Source: Pseudoalteromonas rubra (GTDB lineage: Bacteria > Pseudomonadota > Gammaproteobacteria > Enterobacterales > Alteromonadaceae). From it: a DNA stretch of 64,000 bases. Of the stretch, positions 45,201 to 52,415 are shown in pieces. The stretch covers positions 1 to 64,000 of the forward strand of contig NZ_JXYA01000004.1 in NCBI RefSeq assembly GCF_000967655.1, written 5' to 3'. The translations under genes and the position numbers were made by a program. Within the stretch, counting starts at the first letter, position 1, and each line of letters starts with the position of its first letter. The notes beneath the pieces were generated by a model. It was not told the DNA's origin. It did not search any database and saw only the letters and a list, made by a program, of their open reading frames with translations.

Positions 45201-48200
45201 TATCGCAGTGGCGATTTGGTCCGCCGACTCAACAGCGGCCGTATTGCTTACGTGGGCCGAAACGACGCGCAGGTCAAATTACGCGGTTATCGTATTGAGC
45301 TGGCTGAAATCGAACACCAGCTACGCGAACTTACAGCCGTAGCCGAATGTGCGGTGCTGATAACGCAAACCCAGCCAGGTAATAAACAACTAACGGCGTT
45401 TGTGGTGTCTGAGTCGTTGTCGTCCCGGAGCGAACTGGCTGAACATCTGCGCGGTCAGCTGCGCTCACGACTGCCCGAGTATATGGTGCCGAGCGCATTT
45501 GTGATGCTGGACGCACTGCCTTTAACGGCCCACGGCAAGCTGGATAGTCGCGCGCTGGTGCAGCTGGCCGAGCAGGAAGGCGATGAGCAGGTGACGCAGC
45601 TAGATACGCCGAGCGCCCCGAAAGCCGGACACAATCCGGTTTTAGCGTTGATGCAAGCCTTGCTGAACAAACCAGACATGCAGGCTCAGGATGACTTTTT
45701 TGCCAGTGGTGGCGATTCTATTTTGGCCATTCAGCTTGCCAGCCGGGCTCGAACCGCGGGCATTAACCTGTCAGTGGCCGATATTTTTTCGCACAGCACG
45801 GCGGCGGCATTGGCGGCAAATTTTGTTAGCAACGAAGCGCGCGCACAGCAGGGCGATTGCGACTGCGAGCAGCAGCATTTTGTTGGCAAATTAACCCCTC
45901 ATCCCATTGCGCAGTGGTTTTTCGCTCAGGCATTTGCAGTGCCCGAGCACTGGAATCAGGCCGTCATGCTGAGCGTCGATAAATCACTCTCCTTTCGTCA
46001 TTTATGTGAGGCCGTGCAGGGGTTGCTGACCTGTCACGACGCGCTGCGGCTGACGGTCAGGAACCATGCACATTTGTACATTGGCGAGCAGCTCGAGAGC
46101 ATTCAGGTGTGCCAATATAACGACCTCAGTGCTTCAGGTATAGATTGGCGGGAGGCTTTTGCTGAGCTCAGGGAGCAAGCGCAGGCAAGTTTTACCTTCG
46201 ATGGCTCGCCCTTGTTAAAAGTGTGTCATATTGCCACGCCAGATACCGAGCAAAGCAATCGGCTGCTGCTGGTTGCCCATCACTTATTAATTGACGGTGT
46301 TTCCTGGCGTATTTTGCTGGCTGACCTTGAACAGGCATGTACTCAGGCGCAAAACGCTCAGGCTATACACTTGCCACCGGCCAGTGCCTCTTTGGATGCC
46401 ATTGCGTTTTATCTGCAAGAGCAGGCGCGGGAAAGCCAGTATCTCGCCGCCTGGCAGGAAGCCGCGAAAGCCGCAAAAAACCAGCGGCCACTGGGGGCCA
46501 GCGCTTCTGGTAGCATGCACGATGCAGCCATCTGCAATAAAATTCAGCTTAGCCCGGCTCAGACTCAACAGCTGTTAAATGACGCGAACCGGGCATACAA
46601 AAGTACCATTCAAACCCTGTTGCTGAGTGCCTGGCAGTGGACCGCGCTGCGCTATTATGAGCGTCCAGAGCAGGTGGTTATGCTTGAAAGCCATGGGCGC
46701 GCTCAGCTCAAAGGCGCGCTCGATGCCAGTCGCACTATCGGCTGGCTCACCGCGTTATTCCCGCTGCGCATGAGCAGCCCGGTTGGTCAATCTGAGCAGG
46801 CCCTGGCCGAGGTGATCTGCACCGTTAAAGAGCAACTGGCCTGGACGACCCGCCATGGCAGTGAATTTGGGGCGCTGTGTTATACCCACCCAGATCCGAA
46901 GGTGCGGGCATCACTGACGATAGACACTCGCACGCAAACTTTCTTTAATTACCTCGGGCAGCTGGACACTGTATTGGATCACCGCGGGTTGCTTGGTGAT
47001 GCCTCTGAGCCCACGGGCAGTCTGCGAAGCGAAGCCGATGCGGTGTTTGCGGCCTTGCAAATTACTGCAGCGGTGAACGGGGGCCGTCTGTCTGTGACGC
47101 TGGAATGCGCACCAGAATATTATACCGAGCAAGACGCACAGCAGCTGAGTGCGCACTTTGAACAGGCGATTGAAGAGGTGCTTGCTCACTGTTTAGCACA
47201 ATCCGAAAACAGCCCAACGCCCAGTGACTTCCCGTTACTGCCCCAGCTTGACCGCGCGCAGTTAACCCAGCTGATGGACAAAGCCGGGCAGGGTGTGGCC
47301 GATATTTATCCGATGACGCCATTGCAGCAGGGTATGTGGTTTCATGCCCAAGGCACTGACAATAAAGCGTATCTGGAGCAATCTGTGATGCTGCTGGATG
47401 GCGCATTGGACACCGAGGCATTCACCTACGCCTGGACGCAGCTGACTGCCAGCCACTCAATTTTGCGCACGGCGTTTTTTGTCACGGCACATCAGCCCGC
47501 GCAGGTGGTTTATGACAAGCGAGCCCTGCCTTTGCAAATGGATGAGCCACGCCCATTCGATGAACAAGTGAAAACGCGTTTGGCCGAGATAGCAGCCCAG
47601 GAATATCAGCAGCCCCTGGACTTGCAGCGCGCGCCTTGTATGCGCTTGCGACTGGTGCCCTTTGGCGAGCATTGCCACGGGCTGATCTGGACGTATCATC
47701 ATCTGATTATGGATGGCTGGTCGCTGCCGGTGCTGTTTGCCGAGCTGATTGAGCACTACCAGGCCCGGGTACAAACGCGCATGGTGCAAACACTTGCTGA
47801 CCCTTTTCGCGATTATGTTGAGTATCTAGATAAACGCGACAAACACGCTGAGCAGGTGTTTTGGCAGCAACAACTGGCACAGGTCGACACACCTACGCTG
47901 CTCACTGAGCACCTGGCAATCAGGGATAAGCAAAACCACGGCGTCAGTGAGATAACAGAAACGCTGAGCGCGGATTTCACCGCCCAGCTAAGTGACTTTG
48001 CAAAGCAAAGAGGATTAACGCTTAATCAGGTGATCCAGGGTGCCTGGGCCTACTGGCTGCGCACTTGTTGTCAGAGTGACTATGTGTTGTTTGGTCAGAC
48101 CGTATCCGGACGTCCGGAGTCTCTGCCTCGTGTAGCCGAGCGTGTCGGCCTGTATATTAATACTCAGCCGGTGTTGATTAATACCCCAGGGCAGCTAACG

Positions 48201-51200
48201 GTTAACGACTACCTGTTGCAGATCAGAGAGCGACAGGCGTCATTGGCGCAATATGCACACACGCCGCTGTCACAAGTCCAGCAATGGAGCCAGATTGATA
48301 ACAGCGGCGACCTGTTCGATGCCCTGTATGTATTTGAAAACTTCCCAACCGATCCGCTGGCGCAAGACTCTGGGCCATTCAAGGTCACAGTCTGCTCTGA
48401 GCGGGATCAGACCCATTACCCAGTCACTTTTGTGGTCGGCGTGGCAAGTCAGCTGTCGCTGACCCTCAGCTATCGCGAAACCCTGTTAACGAGCGATCAA
48501 GCGCAGCAAAGTTTGGCTTTAATTACCGATTTGCTGGCGGCCTTTATGGCAAAACCAGAGGCTACTCTGGCCGAGTTATCGCTGATAAAGCCACAGCAAA
48601 TTACACCGCTGGCACAGTTCGGGCTGCCCGGTGCAAAGGCACAGAGCATCGACCATAACACCTTACAACAGGCGTTTGAGCACATCAGGGCAAGTTATGG
48701 GCTGTGTACGGCTATTCGCTATTATCCATCCGGGATTGAGCAGCCCGCCGTAACCCTGACTTATGCCGAGCTGGATGACGCCGCAGCAAGGCTCGCGAAT
48801 TACCTGCTGTCACAACACAGTATTCAGGCAGGTCAGTCCGTGGTGGCGGTGTGTTTAGCGCCCGGACCACAGCTGATCATTGCCATTTTGGCGGCGCTAA
48901 AGCTGGGGGCATGCTACCTGCCGCTGGTCCCCGCGCTGCCCGAGCAAAGACGCCAATATATGCTCACCAATGCAAGCGCTGCGGTGTTGCTCACGACCGA
49001 GCAAAACTGGCAGGGCGCAACACCGGATTGCCCTGTGGTAGACCTGGCTGCGTGTGAGGCAGAAATATCAGCACAGCCCGCGCTGTGCGTGCAGCGCACC
49101 TGCCACAGCGATGCGCCTTGTTATGTGATTTACACCTCGGGCACCACCGGGGAGCCAAAAGGCGTGCAAGTGGCCCACCGCAGTGTGCTTAATTATGTGG
49201 CTGCTTTGCAAAGCAATTATGCCATTACACCGGATGACAACTATCTGCAATTTGCCAGCTGTAGCTTTGATGTTTTTGCCGAAGAAGTATTTTGCACCTT
49301 ACTCAGTGGCGCAACCCTGGTGATGGCCGAGCAGGAACAATTGCTCAATAGTCAGACGCTGGCGGACTTGGCGCGTCATGCGCAGCTGAGCCTGATGAGC
49401 CTGCCAACGGCTTACTGGCAGCAGCTGGCGGTCAATCCAGTTGATTTGGGCAGCGCAATGCGCATCATCACCGTCGGTGGCGAGCAAATGCAAAGCGCGG
49501 CACTGCGGGCTTGGCAGGCACATTATGGCGCGTCTGTCCGGGTTATTAACGCTTATGGCCCGACCGAAACCACCATCTCGGCCACGCTTCAGGATGTGAC
49601 CGACTTCCAGGGCGAGTCTGTGCCCATTGGCTTGCCTTTGGCTGGGGTAACGGCACATGTGCTCGACAGCGAGTTCAGAGCGTTGCCGGATGGCTTTGCC
49701 GGTGAGTTGTATATCAGCGGCCGTGCATTGGCACTGGGTTATCTGGGCGATAACGAGAAGACAGACAAGGCCTTTGTGCTCAATCCCCATACGCAAACGC
49801 GCTGCTATAAAACCGGCGATAAGGTCAGAGTGGTGGACGGCGAATTGCACTTCTTAGGGCGGCTGGACGAGCAGGTGAAGGTGCGGGGTTATCGTATTGA
49901 ACTGGTTGAAATAGAGCGCGCACTGCTAGCTCAAAGCGGTGTTGATGCCTGTGCGGTGATAGTCAAACACGAGCAGCTGATAGCCTTTATTGAAGCTGCT
50001 GATGAGCCAAATGTGGCTCATCTTAAAACTGCAGTGGCCGAGCTGTTGCCAGCCTACATGGTACCGCAGTGGATTGTACCGCGAGCCGCGCTGCCCCATA
50101 ACCACAACGGCAAACTGGACAGAAAAGCACTCGAGCGAGAGGCAGAGACCCTGACTCTGGCTGAGCCGCAAGACTATGTTGCGCCATCAACACCCCTCGA
50201 GCGCCATTTGTGTGACTATCTTGGCGAGTTACTGCATTGCCCGCGGGTAGGTCTGAGCGACGACTTTTTTGCCCTCGGTGGCCATTCTTTGTTGCTGATG
50301 CGGCTGCACAGCGAATTGTGCGATGCACTGCAGGCACAGGTGCCCATTTCCTTATTGTTACAGCATAGCCGCGTTGGTGCACTGGCCCAGGCGTTAAGTG
50401 ATTTCCAGCGGGCCAATCAGCAGCAACCAGAGGCGCTTCAGAGCCTGTTGTGCCTGCAAGCTGGCAGTCCGGGAGTGACACCTGTGGTGCTGATAGCCGG
50501 AGCCGGTGGTCTGCTGATGGCCTTTCAGTCATTGGTGCAAAGGCTGGATAAGCGAGTCCCGGTGTACGGCCTGCAACCGGATGTGGTGGCGCACGACCCC
50601 GATGTAATCGGCTCAGTTGACGCCACGGCGCAGCACTATTTGTCGGCACTTGCGCAGGCGCAGTCTGGTCCGGTTCATCTTGTTGGCCACTCCTTTGGCA
50701 GCTTTATTGCGCTGGCAATGGCGCAGCGCTTAAGTGCGAATGAAGGCTCTGAAAGCGGCTCTCTGAATATCTCGGTGGCGTCAGTCACCATACTGGATAC
50801 GCCCAGACCCACGCAAAGTTCGGTGGCTATCAGCGCTACGCAGGCCAGTCAGCTGATGCTTGAAAACCTTAATACCTTCTTTGCGTTGGGTTTGTGCGCG
50901 GCGCAGCTTAGCGAACTCGGCGCTAAACCGCTTGAGGAACAAACCGTTTGCCTGGCAGATGCCATGGCACAGTCGGGCTATCACTTTAGCGCCGAGCAAC
51001 TTCAGCGGTTGCAGGCGGTGTTTCGCGGTCAGCTTATGGCCGATGTGCAGTTACCCGCAGAGCTAAACTGTCCGCTTTGTGTAATTAAAGCGCGCGAAAC
51101 CAATGAGTTTGAAGGCCGACCTCTGGCGCCCGATATGGGTTGGCAGGCGCTGAACGGCAAAGTGCGTTGCCACGAAGTAGCAGGCAACCACTTGTCAATT

Positions 51201-51260
51201 TTGCAGCACCAGCAGGTGGGTGCTGTGGTGGAAATAATAGAGAGCTACTGTGATTTGTAG
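39249..51260 (+). CDS. NRPS 3: TubC docking domain, three modules, epimerase and thioesterase
   Basis: This 4003-residue terminal synthetase has a TubC-like docking domain at about 1-58 (VANKADIIAYFQ). Module 5 is C-A-PCP (HHIVSDG, Ser1096). Module 6 is C-A-PCP-E: the C motif is HHIAADA (residues 1287-1293, last Gly replaced by Ala), the carrier is GGDS with Ser2157, and the epimerase spans about 2210-2660 (HHLLIDGVSWRILL). Module 7 has a D-donor type C domain (YPMTPLQQGMWFH, HHLIMDG), A, and PCP Ser3680. The thioesterase covers about 3730-4003: nucleophile Ser3815 in GHSFGS, acidic residue in ILDTPRP, His in AGNHLSIL. A single C-terminal TE would release or cyclise the chain. The stop of synthetase 2 overlaps the start by one base. 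An AT-rich 128-bp gap follows. Confidence 0.95.
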   Translation: MTEQLIAIEQLIADALRAGITLYEKNGALAFKQKGDFPADLKQRIVANKADIIAYFQQQRGAAELSHAAITPADRSGPLPASYAQQGLWFIEQLQGSSQYYMPAEFVLTGALNIAALKASIAALIARHDSLRSHFITSNESGQGVVVKVADTLETPFEWRDASVWPWAGRAQAIRDQLSEFLARPFDLSHDALLRALVISDQQTHYLAFNMHHIVSDGASMQVLVRELEALYSAELGHQNAPQLAPLSVQYGDYASWQQNTLTAEYLTDKLTFWQQALQGLDPIQSLPGDFVRPAVQTQCGRVYRQTLSAALSGHIQAHSAQQSVTPFMWLLSSFMLFIGRVTQNEQVVVGTPVLGRDHPELTPLIGLFVNTLVIPASVDESMPFNAWLAQQKEQILAAFEHREVPFDKVVEALQCERDMSHHPLVQILFTLEQNTSAQALNLPGLSTLEQTQASDDIDIKCDLELSAILDDETNALTLNWKYDSDLYRSETIAHWAESFAVMLEQLVAAPQTPIGQVGLLSESQTEAILAHAQYADTHWDTSQTLVSLFEAQVKKFGQRVAAVDEHERLSYEALNNRANRLARVLIASGITPQAMLPVSVTRSVNMVVTLLAILKAGAAYVPIDPDYPTERIEYIIGDVGSRWLIVDNDTQARFASCAEQIISIDDEAIYRHIAIGDDLALDIQPQHLAYMIYTSGTTGRPKGVQIEHRHVVRLLHVEPALFDFNEHDVWTLFHSFCFDFSVWEMYGALLFGGKLVVVSKAVSQDTQAFARCLLSEKVTVLNQTPGAFYVLQSALCALPEAEQARCRVRYVIFGGEALQPGKLKPWASRFDNCQLINMYGITETTVHVTFKRLTQADLALGVSNIGHAIPTTSCYVLDKHQQLLPMGAVGELYVGGEGVCRGYWQREALNAERFIADPFATSGDKKLYKTGDLVRFLPDGELTYFSRADDQVKVRGYRIELGEIENQLRQHPQLQAVSVLLNRNDQQGARISAFVVPVSGVHLDEPLTQVQGYLRSTLPEFMLPTNVVVVDALPLTSNGKIDKKALLALDVLRQEAAYRAPGTQTERAVVGCFSALLGVEQVGLDDHFFRLGGHSLLATQLVSQLREVHGLPVTLKDVFQNPAVAELAKVIEQGDADVALTADIPRADTSAPLPLSFAQARLWTVEQMMPDSAQYHMPGTFTLNGPLDLAAFKQAWRAILSRHQVLRSKIIQDEAQGPQQVVSEDFAVPLTYIDARSLTPRAQQQRWLSAQRDDAMLAFDLSQGLMLRLTVMACADDVHKLRVNVHHIAADAHSLAILTAELAAFYQHFAKGQPLPEWLSQPLPLQYAEYAQWQRTNLDDAALQVHRDFWLANLADAPPLHQLPLDRARTRTSANHGAVYLTHLNTEECEQIQTQCRDNDITLFTWLQTAFALFVGKYSRSADVVIGAPFSGREHSQLQPLVGFFINTLPIRTRFTPDMTFSELLAQQKALMMDIQAHQAMPFEQILDALNVARDLSHQGVFQLSFALNPQLDTQLQLADIAVQAEQAVSVTAKFDIELSAVQTDDGLRFSWCYNTALFDAASIARMSEAFGVMLDAVIRSPELDIAQIPLTQARYQAISGQSHPVPGTTLVEQLARHARQTPDKVAIKAPELNSTLTYGELEQRACALAQYLVGHGLKPQQRVLVSCDAGIDLVVAMLATLKAGGAYVPMSPDYPAARIKHIISDSTSEWLLTQTRFAGQFDAYPACKQVWLDNPDLPGLCAVYAQQPLPAIDANQLAYVIYTSGTTGQPKGVMIPHCGLSNLCHWHQRAFALNARSVGSQTANIAFDAATWEIWPYLSANASLVFVSSNELNDPQRLSALLSREAVSHCFLATPIAEVMLADADFAPTQLKYLLVGGDRLNPVRAQYHFKLINNYGPTEASVVATSGEVAQPCEALPDIGLPVDNCAVYIIDEQSRSVPDGMVGELCIAGPGLALGYLNQPQLSDAQFTELTLDNGERVRVYRSGDLVRRLNSGRIAYVGRNDAQVKLRGYRIELAEIEHQLRELTAVAECAVLITQTQPGNKQLTAFVVSESLSSRSELAEHLRGQLRSRLPEYMVPSAFVMLDALPLTAHGKLDSRALVQLAEQEGDEQVTQLDTPSAPKAGHNPVLALMQALLNKPDMQAQDDFFASGGDSILAIQLASRARTAGINLSVADIFSHSTAAALAANFVSNEARAQQGDCDCEQQHFVGKLTPHPIAQWFFAQAFAVPEHWNQAVMLSVDKSLSFRHLCEAVQGLLTCHDALRLTVRNHAHLYIGEQLESIQVCQYNDLSASGIDWREAFAELREQAQASFTFDGSPLLKVCHIATPDTEQSNRLLLVAHHLLIDGVSWRILLADLEQACTQAQNAQAIHLPPASASLDAIAFYLQEQARESQYLAAWQEAAKAAKNQRPLGASASGSMHDAAICNKIQLSPAQTQQLLNDANRAYKSTIQTLLLSAWQWTALRYYERPEQVVMLESHGRAQLKGALDASRTIGWLTALFPLRMSSPVGQSEQALAEVICTVKEQLAWTTRHGSEFGALCYTHPDPKVRASLTIDTRTQTFFNYLGQLDTVLDHRGLLGDASEPTGSLRSEADAVFAALQITAAVNGGRLSVTLECAPEYYTEQDAQQLSAHFEQAIEEVLAHCLAQSENSPTPSDFPLLPQLDRAQLTQLMDKAGQGVADIYPMTPLQQGMWFHAQGTDNKAYLEQSVMLLDGALDTEAFTYAWTQLTASHSILRTAFFVTAHQPAQVVYDKRALPLQMDEPRPFDEQVKTRLAEIAAQEYQQPLDLQRAPCMRLRLVPFGEHCHGLIWTYHHLIMDGWSLPVLFAELIEHYQARVQTRMVQTLADPFRDYVEYLDKRDKHAEQVFWQQQLAQVDTPTLLTEHLAIRDKQNHGVSEITETLSADFTAQLSDFAKQRGLTLNQVIQGAWAYWLRTCCQSDYVLFGQTVSGRPESLPRVAERVGLYINTQPVLINTPGQLTVNDYLLQIRERQASLAQYAHTPLSQVQQWSQIDNSGDLFDALYVFENFPTDPLAQDSGPFKVTVCSERDQTHYPVTFVVGVASQLSLTLSYRETLLTSDQAQQSLALITDLLAAFMAKPEATLAELSLIKPQQITPLAQFGLPGAKAQSIDHNTLQQAFEHIRASYGLCTAIRYYPSGIEQPAVTLTYAELDDAAARLANYLLSQHSIQAGQSVVAVCLAPGPQLIIAILAALKLGACYLPLVPALPEQRRQYMLTNASAAVLLTTEQNWQGATPDCPVVDLAACEAEISAQPALCVQRTCHSDAPCYVIYTSGTTGEPKGVQVAHRSVLNYVAALQSNYAITPDDNYLQFASCSFDVFAEEVFCTLLSGATLVMAEQEQLLNSQTLADLARHAQLSLMSLPTAYWQQLAVNPVDLGSAMRIITVGGEQMQSAALRAWQAHYGASVRVINAYGPTETTISATLQDVTDFQGESVPIGLPLAGVTAHVLDSEFRALPDGFAGELYISGRALALGYLGDNEKTDKAFVLNPHTQTRCYKTGDKVRVVDGELHFLGRLDEQVKVRGYRIELVEIERALLAQSGVDACAVIVKHEQLIAFIEAADEPNVAHLKTAVAELLPAYMVPQWIVPRAALPHNHNGKLDRKALEREAETLTLAEPQDYVAPSTPLERHLCDYLGELLHCPRVGLSDDFFALGGHSLLLMRLHSELCDALQAQVPISLLLQHSRVGALAQALSDFQRANQQQPEALQSLLCLQAGSPGVTPVVLIAGAGGLLMAFQSLVQRLDKRVPVYGLQPDVVAHDPDVIGSVDATAQHYLSALAQAQSGPVHLVGHSFGSFIALAMAQRLSANEGSESGSLNISVASVTILDTPRPTQSSVAISATQASQLMLENLNTFFALGLCAAQLSELGAKPLEEQTVCLADAMAQSGYHFSAEQLQRLQAVFRGQLMADVQLPAELNCPLCVIKARETNEFEGRPLAPDMGWQALNGKVRCHEVAGNHLSILQHQQVGAVVEIIESYCDL
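39470..42655 (+). other. NRPS module 5 (C-A-PCP), predicted Thr
   Basis: Pocket residues from FDFSVWE, LNQTP, VIFGGE and NMYGITETTVH give D-F-W-N-I-G-M-V-H-K, identical to the classical threonine code. A Thr side chain is a possible nucleophile for lactone closure, but its mid-chain place would give a small ring. The terminal A-domain Lys is in NGKID. Confidence 0.82.
42700..47230 (+). other. NRPS module 6 (C-A-PCP-E), predicted D-Leu
   Basis: Pocket residues from FDAATWE, FLATP, LLVGGD and NNYGPTEASVV give D-A-W-L-L-G-N-V-V-K, one change from the leucine code D-A-W-F-L-G-N-V-V-K. The carrier is of the GGDS type that precedes epimerases. A complete E domain follows (PHPIAQWFF, HHLLIDG, then the second-half motifs), so D-Leu is expected. 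The next C domain is of the matching D-donor class. Confidence 0.75.
47290..50410 (+). other. NRPS module 7 (C-A-PCP), specificity unclear
   Basis: Pocket residues from FDVFAEE, MSLPTAY, ITVGGE and NAYGPTETTIS give D-V-E-S-T-G-A-I-S-K. The nearest pattern I recall is the valine-type D-F-E-S-T-A-A-V-Y-K, with six shared positions, so the call is weak. The A domain keeps IYTSGTTGEPKG and NGKLD and should be active. Confidence 0.4.
50440..51257 (+). other. Terminal type I thioesterase domain
   Basis: An alpha/beta-hydrolase domain at the C-terminus of synthetase 3 with triad Ser3815 (GHSFGS), Asp after a beta strand (TILDTP) and His (AGNHLS). It would release the lipopeptide, most plausibly as a ring closed on the beta-amino group as in iturins. 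Hydrolytic release cannot be excluded from sequence. Confidence 0.8.
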
Positions 51261-51388
51261 TCTATTGTTTAGCAATATGTTTTTAAATTGTTTTGATTTG
51301 ACTTTGGTTGTGCGTAAAAAATAAACAATTAATGTCAAAATTGCGATGTAAATTTTACTTGATACCTTAATTAAAGGATGGGAATAAA

Positions 51389-52342
51389 ATGGATCAGTTA
51401 CTATCACCAGACATGGATTTAAACTCCGCCGCTACAGATCAACGGATCCATGATCTCTCAGGACAAAAGCAAAGTGGTCTTGCCTGGGTCAAGGCGAACG
51501 TGAAGGAAATTAATGCCTGGGTTGACCGCGATGGCTTTGCGCTGCTTCGCGGCCTCAACATCGTCAGCACCAATCAGTTCAGTACCATTCTGGAAACGAT
51601 CTTTGGCGAGCCGTTAAGCCAGTATATTTATCGCTCCTCACCGCGTACCGCGCTGCGAAATAACATTTATACGACCACCGAATATCACGCCGATCAGGTG
51701 ATCCTGCAACACAACGAAAATGCCTACTCCAATTGCTGGCCAATGCGAATGGGCTTTTTCTGCGTTTTACCGGCCACCACCGGCGGTGATACACCCCTTG
51801 CCGACAGCCGTGAAGTCTACAAGCGACTACCCGAAGCGCTCAGAGCCCGCTTTGAAGAGCGCGGCATTATGTATGTGCGCAATTACGGCGACATAGACTT
51901 GCCCTGGCAGGAGGTGTTTCAGACCCAAAGCCGCGACGAAGTAGAAGCGTATTGCTGGAAAAACGACATCCAGTGTGAATGGTTCGACGATGGCAGGTTG
52001 CAGACCCGACAGTTCAGGCCTGCGGTCATGGAGCATCCGCAAACGCGTGAAAAGGTCTGGTTTAATCAGGCACATCTATTCCATTGCTCCGCAGTAGACA
52101 CGGACATGCCCGACAGCATTGGCGCAGATTATTTACCGCGTAATGCCTATTACGGCGATGGCGGCGAGATTGCCAAGGAAGACATTGATGTGATCAACCA
52201 GGTCTATCGTGAACTAACGTTTTCTTACCCCTGGCAGCGTAACGACATTTTGCTGCTGGACAACATGCTATTTACCCACGGCCGTCAGGCTTATACCGGT
52301 ACCCGTAAGGTGCTGGTGGGAATGGCAAAAGCGGCGCGTTGA
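51389..52342 (+). CDS. SyrP-like Fe(II)/2-oxoglutarate dioxygenase, probable aspartyl beta-hydroxylase
   Basis: This 317-residue TauD/TfdA-superfamily enzyme is of the kind found in NRPS clusters. The iron-binding motif reads H-x-E in LQHNENAYSNCWP, with the distal His in DNMLFTHGRQAYTGTRKVLV, whose Arg would hold 2-oxoglutarate. Diagnostic stretches are FFCVLPATTGGDTPLADSRE, VRNYGDIDLPWQEVFQTQ and WFNQAHLFHCSA. SyrP of the syringomycin pathway hydroxylates carrier-bound Asp at the beta carbon. Module 2 of this cluster is predicted to load Asp, so beta-hydroxy-Asp in the product is the simplest inference; Asn hydroxylation at modules 3 or 4 is an alternative. AAAGGATGGG precedes ATG 51389, and an AT-rich gap of 128 bp may hold an internal promoter. 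Confidence 0.88.
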   Translation: MDQLLSPDMDLNSAATDQRIHDLSGQKQSGLAWVKANVKEINAWVDRDGFALLRGLNIVSTNQFSTILETIFGEPLSQYIYRSSPRTALRNNIYTTTEYHADQVILQHNENAYSNCWPMRMGFFCVLPATTGGDTPLADSREVYKRLPEALRARFEERGIMYVRNYGDIDLPWQEVFQTQSRDEVEAYCWKNDIQCEWFDDGRLQTRQFRPAVMEHPQTREKVWFNQAHLFHCSAVDTDMPDSIGADYLPRNAYYGDGGEIAKEDIDVINQVYRELTFSYPWQRNDILLLDNMLFTHGRQAYTGTRKVLVGMAKAAR

Positions 52343-52415
52343 GGCGTGCAATTCGGGGTTTGTTAGTGGTGCTGAGGTTGACAAACAAAGTGGTCAAATT
52401 TGAGGAATCAATACA

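Noticed and set aside
39249..51260. Two epimerase domains in synthetase 3
   Set aside because: Only the segment at about 45880-47230 follows a GGDS carrier and has E-type motifs. The block from 47290 begins YPMTPLQQGMWFH and is a D-donor condensation domain.
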